DNA from: an uncultured Woeseiaceae bacterium
Lineage (GTDB): Bacteria > Pseudomonadota > Gammaproteobacteria > Woeseiales > Woeseiaceae
Assembly (NCBI GenBank): GCA_947259435.1
Contig: CAMYMP010000650.1
Coordinates: 1 to 9,297, forward strand
Direction: 5' to 3'
DNA length: 9,297 nucleotides
Each line of letters starts with the position of its first letter. Within the stretch, counting starts at the first letter, position 1. Below, one piece after another: positions 6,893-9,297 of this stretch. A program made the translations under genes and the position numbers. The notes beneath the pieces are model-generated. The model was not told the origin of the DNA. It was given only the letters and a program-made list of their open reading frames with translations, and made no database searches.

Positions 6893-7044
6893 CGTCCGTC
6901 ATACGACTGATTCAAGACCGGTTCCGCGGTGCTGGCGGCCAGATACACGGTATAGAGGCTTGCAGAGACCGACGAGCCGAGCAGCACAATGATGAACCAG
7001 GGCCAGAAGTGGCGGTACCAGGGCCGGGCGTCTTTTCGGGTCAT
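6889..7044 (-). CDS. ccoH: Very short CcoH/FixH-like protein (membrane anchor only)
   Basis: A 51-residue ORF lies in the ccoH position between ccoG and ccoI. It begins MTRKDARPWYRHFWPWFIIV and continues LLGSSVSASLYTVYLAAS. The PWY..FWPWF start plus one transmembrane helix is the typical N-terminus of FixH/CcoH. The usual protein is about 150-170 residues, with a periplasmic beta domain after the helix. Here only about 16 residues follow before the stop. The start overlaps the ccoG stop as TGATG, and the stop overlaps the ccoI ATG as ATGA, so the ORF looks like a coupled gene rather than random leftovers. There is no room for the missing domain. In Rhodobacter CcoH is an assembly factor stably bound to the oxidase. 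Identity as a reduced CcoH is inferred from position and the N-terminal motif. Confidence 0.8.
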   Translation of the reverse strand: MTRKDARPWYRHFWPWFIIVLLGSSVSASLYTVYLAASTAEPVLNQSYDGR

Positions 7045-8435
7045 CAGGGTGTGGGGCCGAGGAAGCGGCTGTCTTCAATGACCGAAACACTTTCGTCGTC
7101 GACAGCAATTGCAGAAAAAGTAATGTTCATAATGCCATACGCGTTGCTGCGCTGCGTACGTGCCCTGACCGGGAGCGACATAACGTCGCCGCCAGCGACC
7201 GTTACTCCGTCCGCGGCGCCGTCCAGCGTCAGCCCCGGCACGCCATCGACGGACAGTCGGAATTTGCGCGGCGTGTTGCTCTGGTTGATGAGTTTTAGCG
7301 TGTAGCTGTTCTCGATGATGTCGCCGGGCAGCTCACGGTAGAGCGTGTTGCGATCGCGAATCACGTCGAGGATTAGAGGCGTCCGGGTGACCATCGAAGT
7401 GATCAGGGCGCCACCAAGCACAAGTAGTACCGTGGCATAGACGAACATCCTCGGGCGCAATACTCGCGTTGCTTCGCTGTGCAAGGAGTGTTCGGTCGTA
7501 TAGCGTACGAGCCCGCGCGGGTAGTCCATTTTGTCCATAATCGAGTCGCAGGCATCGATGCACGCGGCGCAGGCGATGCATTCGTACTGCAGGCCCTCCC
7601 GAATGTCGATACCTGTTGGGCAAACCTGCACGCACAGCTGGCAGTCAATGCAGTCGCCAAGGCCTTCCTGTTTGCGATCGACTGAGCGCTTGCGTCCGCC
7701 GCGCGGCTCTCCGCGCTTCTCATCGTAGGAAATTATGAGCGTGTCTTTGTCGAACATCGCGCTCTGAAAGCGCGCATACGGGCACATGAATTTGCAGACC
7801 TGCTCACGCATGTAGCCCGCGTTGCCGTAGGTCGCGAAACCGTAAAACAGACCCCAGAACAGCGTCCAGCCGCCGACATTGAATGTGAGGATATCGAGTC
7901 CGAGCTGGCGAATCGGCATGAAATAGCCGACGAACGTGAAGCCGGTCCACAGCGAGAACGTAATCCAGAGGAGCTGCTTGGAGCCTTTGCGGCGCAGTTT
8001 GTTCCAGCTCCACGGCGCCTTATCGAGCTTCATGCGCTGCGAGCGCGTGCCTTCGGTAATCTGCTCCATCCAGATGAACGCTCCGGTCCAGACCGTTTGT
8101 GGACAGGCGAAGCCGCACCAGAGTCTTCCCGCCAGCGCCGTGAAAAAGAACAGCGACAACGCGGCAATCATCAGCAGCAGCGCGAGGTAGATGAAGTCCT
8201 GTGGCCACAGAGTCAGGCCAAGCAGGTAGAACTTGCGCGCCGGGAGGTCGAACAGAAATGCCTGCCGGTCGTCCCACATCAGCCACGGAATAAGGTAGAA
8301 AAGGCCCAGGAGAACGTTGGTAGCCAGCTTTGAGAGCGACGCGAAGCGACCCTTGATCTCGCGCGGATAGATTTTTTTGGCGCTTTCGTAGAGCCCCGCG
8401 GCCGTTGGCCGGTCGGTTTTTGTCGATGTGCTCAT
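7044..8435 (-). CDS. ccoG: cbb3 oxidase accessory protein CcoG (ferredoxin-like cupric reductase)
   Basis: This 463-residue membrane iron-sulfur protein is of the FixG/RdxA family, shown in Rhodobacter to reduce Cu(II) to Cu(I) for cbb3 assembly. The N-terminal half has several helices, with cysteine pairs in LWCGFACPQT (Cys107, Cys111) and VCKFMCPYARFQ (Cys214, Cys218). Two ferredoxin-type clusters follow: CIDCQLCVQVCP (Cys262, 265, 268, 272) and CIACAACIDACD (Cys286, 289, 292, 296). A further helix lies at about 333-355, then an Ig-like FixG C-terminal domain in the periplasm. The length is normal. The ATG at 8435 lies 12 bases after the stop of the small membrane protein gene, without an obvious Shine-Dalgarno. 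Its stop overlaps the next start by one base. Confidence 0.96.
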   Translation of the reverse strand: MSTSTKTDRPTAAGLYESAKKIYPREIKGRFASLSKLATNVLLGLFYLIPWLMWDDRQAFLFDLPARKFYLLGLTLWPQDFIYLALLLMIAALSLFFFTALAGRLWCGFACPQTVWTGAFIWMEQITEGTRSQRMKLDKAPWSWNKLRRKGSKQLLWITFSLWTGFTFVGYFMPIRQLGLDILTFNVGGWTLFWGLFYGFATYGNAGYMREQVCKFMCPYARFQSAMFDKDTLIISYDEKRGEPRGGRKRSVDRKQEGLGDCIDCQLCVQVCPTGIDIREGLQYECIACAACIDACDSIMDKMDYPRGLVRYTTEHSLHSEATRVLRPRMFVYATVLLVLGGALITSMVTRTPLILDVIRDRNTLYRELPGDIIENSYTLKLINQSNTPRKFRLSVDGVPGLTLDGAADGVTVAGGDVMSLPVRARTQRSNAYGIMNITFSAIAVDDESVSVIEDSRFLGPTP

Positions 8436-8447
8436 CAGCTTTGAGGG

Positions 8448-8735
8448 TTAACGATGTTTGGTGTCGCGTTTCGGAGCAGTCCGCACGAGCCAGGCAGTGA
8501 CAGCCGAGCAGCCGGCCGAAATAATCCAGAAAAAAAAGAAACCTGCCGCATAACCCGCCTGACGACCGACTTCGAGGTCCGGGTCCAACGTTGCGAGCAG
8601 TTCGATCGGGTCGAACAAAGCAAAGAAAAGCATCGTGGCCACGGCTGCGGATAGAAATGAGATCCAGACAACCGTCGCAACAGCCTGTTTGTTACGACTC
8701 CATTGCCTCGCGCCTCGATACTCGTCGTTGACCAC
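8448..8735 (-). CDS. Small two-helix membrane protein of the cbb3 operon, unknown function
   Basis: This 95-residue product has two hydrophobic segments: about 20-42 (VATVVWISFLSAAVATMLFF) and about 62-86 (YAAGFFFFWIISAGCSAVTA). Between them is a short acidic loop, DPIELLATLDPDLEVGRQ. The C-terminus is basic. Both ends probably face the cytoplasm. The start is GTG at 8735, supported by AGGT (minus strand of 8741-8744) five bases upstream. The gene lies 11 bases after the ccoP stop and 12 bases before ccoG, so it is clearly part of the operon. I do not know a characterised homologue. Similar small proteins occur between ccoP and ccoG in other gammaproteobacteria as far as I recall. A role in cbb3 assembly or stability is inference from position alone. 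Confidence 0.8.
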   Translation of the reverse strand: MVNDEYRGARQWSRNKQAVATVVWISFLSAAVATMLFFALFDPIELLATLDPDLEVGRQAGYAAGFFFFWIISAGCSAVTAWLVRTAPKRDTKHR

Positions 8736-8746
8736 GGCGCACCTCG

Positions 8747-9297
8747 CTATTCGGCACCGGACAGGCTGTAAACATAGGCCGCAAGAATCTTCGTGCGCTT
8801 CTCTCCAAGTAGTTCGCCATGAGCAGGCATCACGCCATTGCGGCCCTGCACGATGGTCGTCCGTATCGCGTCCGCCGATCCGCCGTATAACCAGATATCG
8901 TCAGTCAGGTTGGGCCCACCCAGCATCTGATTGCCACTGCCGTCGGCCATATGGCACGCGCTGCAGAGTGCAACGAACATGGGCTGAGCGCTCATCGCAG
9001 CCTGGTCTGCTTCTGCCGCGCCACTCAGGCTCTGCACGTATTTGACCATGTTTTCGACACCGGCATCGCCGCCCAGGGCGGCTGACAGATTCGGCATGAT
9101 GCTGTTGCGGCCATGCAGGATCGTTGTCGAAATCGCCGCTTCGCTTTTACCCCAGATCCAGTCGTCGTCTGTCAGATTCGGATAGCCGGTCGCGCCGCGA
9201 GCATCGGAGCCGTGGCAAGTCGTGCAGTAGCTTGCAAACAGGCTCCTGCCCAGTTTGTTCGCGTCGGGGTCTTGTGCCAGCGCCCCGAATTCCATAT
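8747..9297 (-). CDS. ccoP: cbb3 cytochrome c oxidase diheme subunit CcoP, C-terminal part
   Basis: The frame is open to the right edge, so the N-terminal membrane anchor lies outside the window; the ATG at 9295 is internal. The visible 182 residues hold two cytochrome c domains. The first has CTTCH (24-28 from that Met) with its likely axial methionine in NSIMPNL (Met67). The second has CSACH (111-115) with its likely axial methionine in NGVMPAHG (Met156). The repeated NLTDD.W..G phrases are typical of CcoP. The protein passes electrons from soluble or membrane cytochromes c to CcoO and CcoN on the periplasmic side. The following genes ccoG, ccoI and ccoS confirm the identity. The end is TAG at 8747. 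Confidence 0.95.
   Translation of the reverse strand, partial: MEFGALAQDPDANKLGRSLFASYCTTCHGSDARGATGYPNLTDDDWIWGKSEAAISTTILHGRNSIMPNLSAALGGDAGVENMVKYVQSLSGAAEADQAAMSAQPMFVALCSACHMADGSGNQMLGGPNLTDDIWLYGGSADAIRTTIVQGRNGVMPAHGELLGEKRTKILAAYVYSLSGAE

Noticed and set aside
9293..9295. ATG as the start of a short soluble diheme cytochrome
   Set aside because: The sequence before the first heme motif matches the internal linker region of CcoP, there is no signal peptide or membrane anchor after this ATG, and the frame is open to the window edge. It is therefore an internal methionine.

Overview
The window looks like chromosomal DNA of a GC-rich gammaproteobacterium, probably an environmental lineage close to the Chromatiales, Xanthomonadales or Woeseiales type. 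This placement is inferred from three things: a FabB-type ketoacyl synthase, a complete-looking cbb3 oxidase maturation cluster, and a chromosomal subclass B3 metallo-beta-lactamase-like gene. Coding density is very high. I see no mobile element, tRNA, rRNA or CRISPR array.

Left part, plus strand (1-3621): fabB (3-oxoacyl-ACP synthase I) is broken at its 5' end. Bases 235-1152 encode the C-terminal three quarters. Bases 1-234 encode, on the minus strand, exactly the 78 residues that should precede it. The window therefore starts with a precisely inverted piece of fabB. Next come fghA (S-formylglutathione hydrolase, glutathione-dependent formaldehyde detoxification), a B3-type metallo-beta-lactamase-like lipoprotein gene that overlaps the fghA stop, and, after a short intergenic gap with a possible promoter and hairpin, a secreted Sel1-repeat protein.

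Right part, minus strand (3628-9297): a tightly packed cbb3 cytochrome c oxidase operon read from the right edge leftward. It contains ccoP (5' end outside the window), a small two-helix membrane protein, ccoG (cupric reductase, assembly factor), a very short ccoH-like gene, ccoI (copper P-type ATPase), ccoS, and a TauE/SafE-like membrane protein. The last five genes overlap by 1-4 bases at each stop/start. CcoP is a diheme subunit of the oxidase. CcoG, CcoH, CcoI and CcoS are its known assembly and copper-delivery factors. The structural genes ccoN and ccoO would be expected just beyond the right edge.

The most notable points are the exact inversion within fabB (real rearrangement or assembly artefact), the 51-residue ccoH-like gene that keeps only the membrane anchor, and the overlap of fghA with the B3 enzyme gene. 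I found no convincing wholly new multi-gene system.
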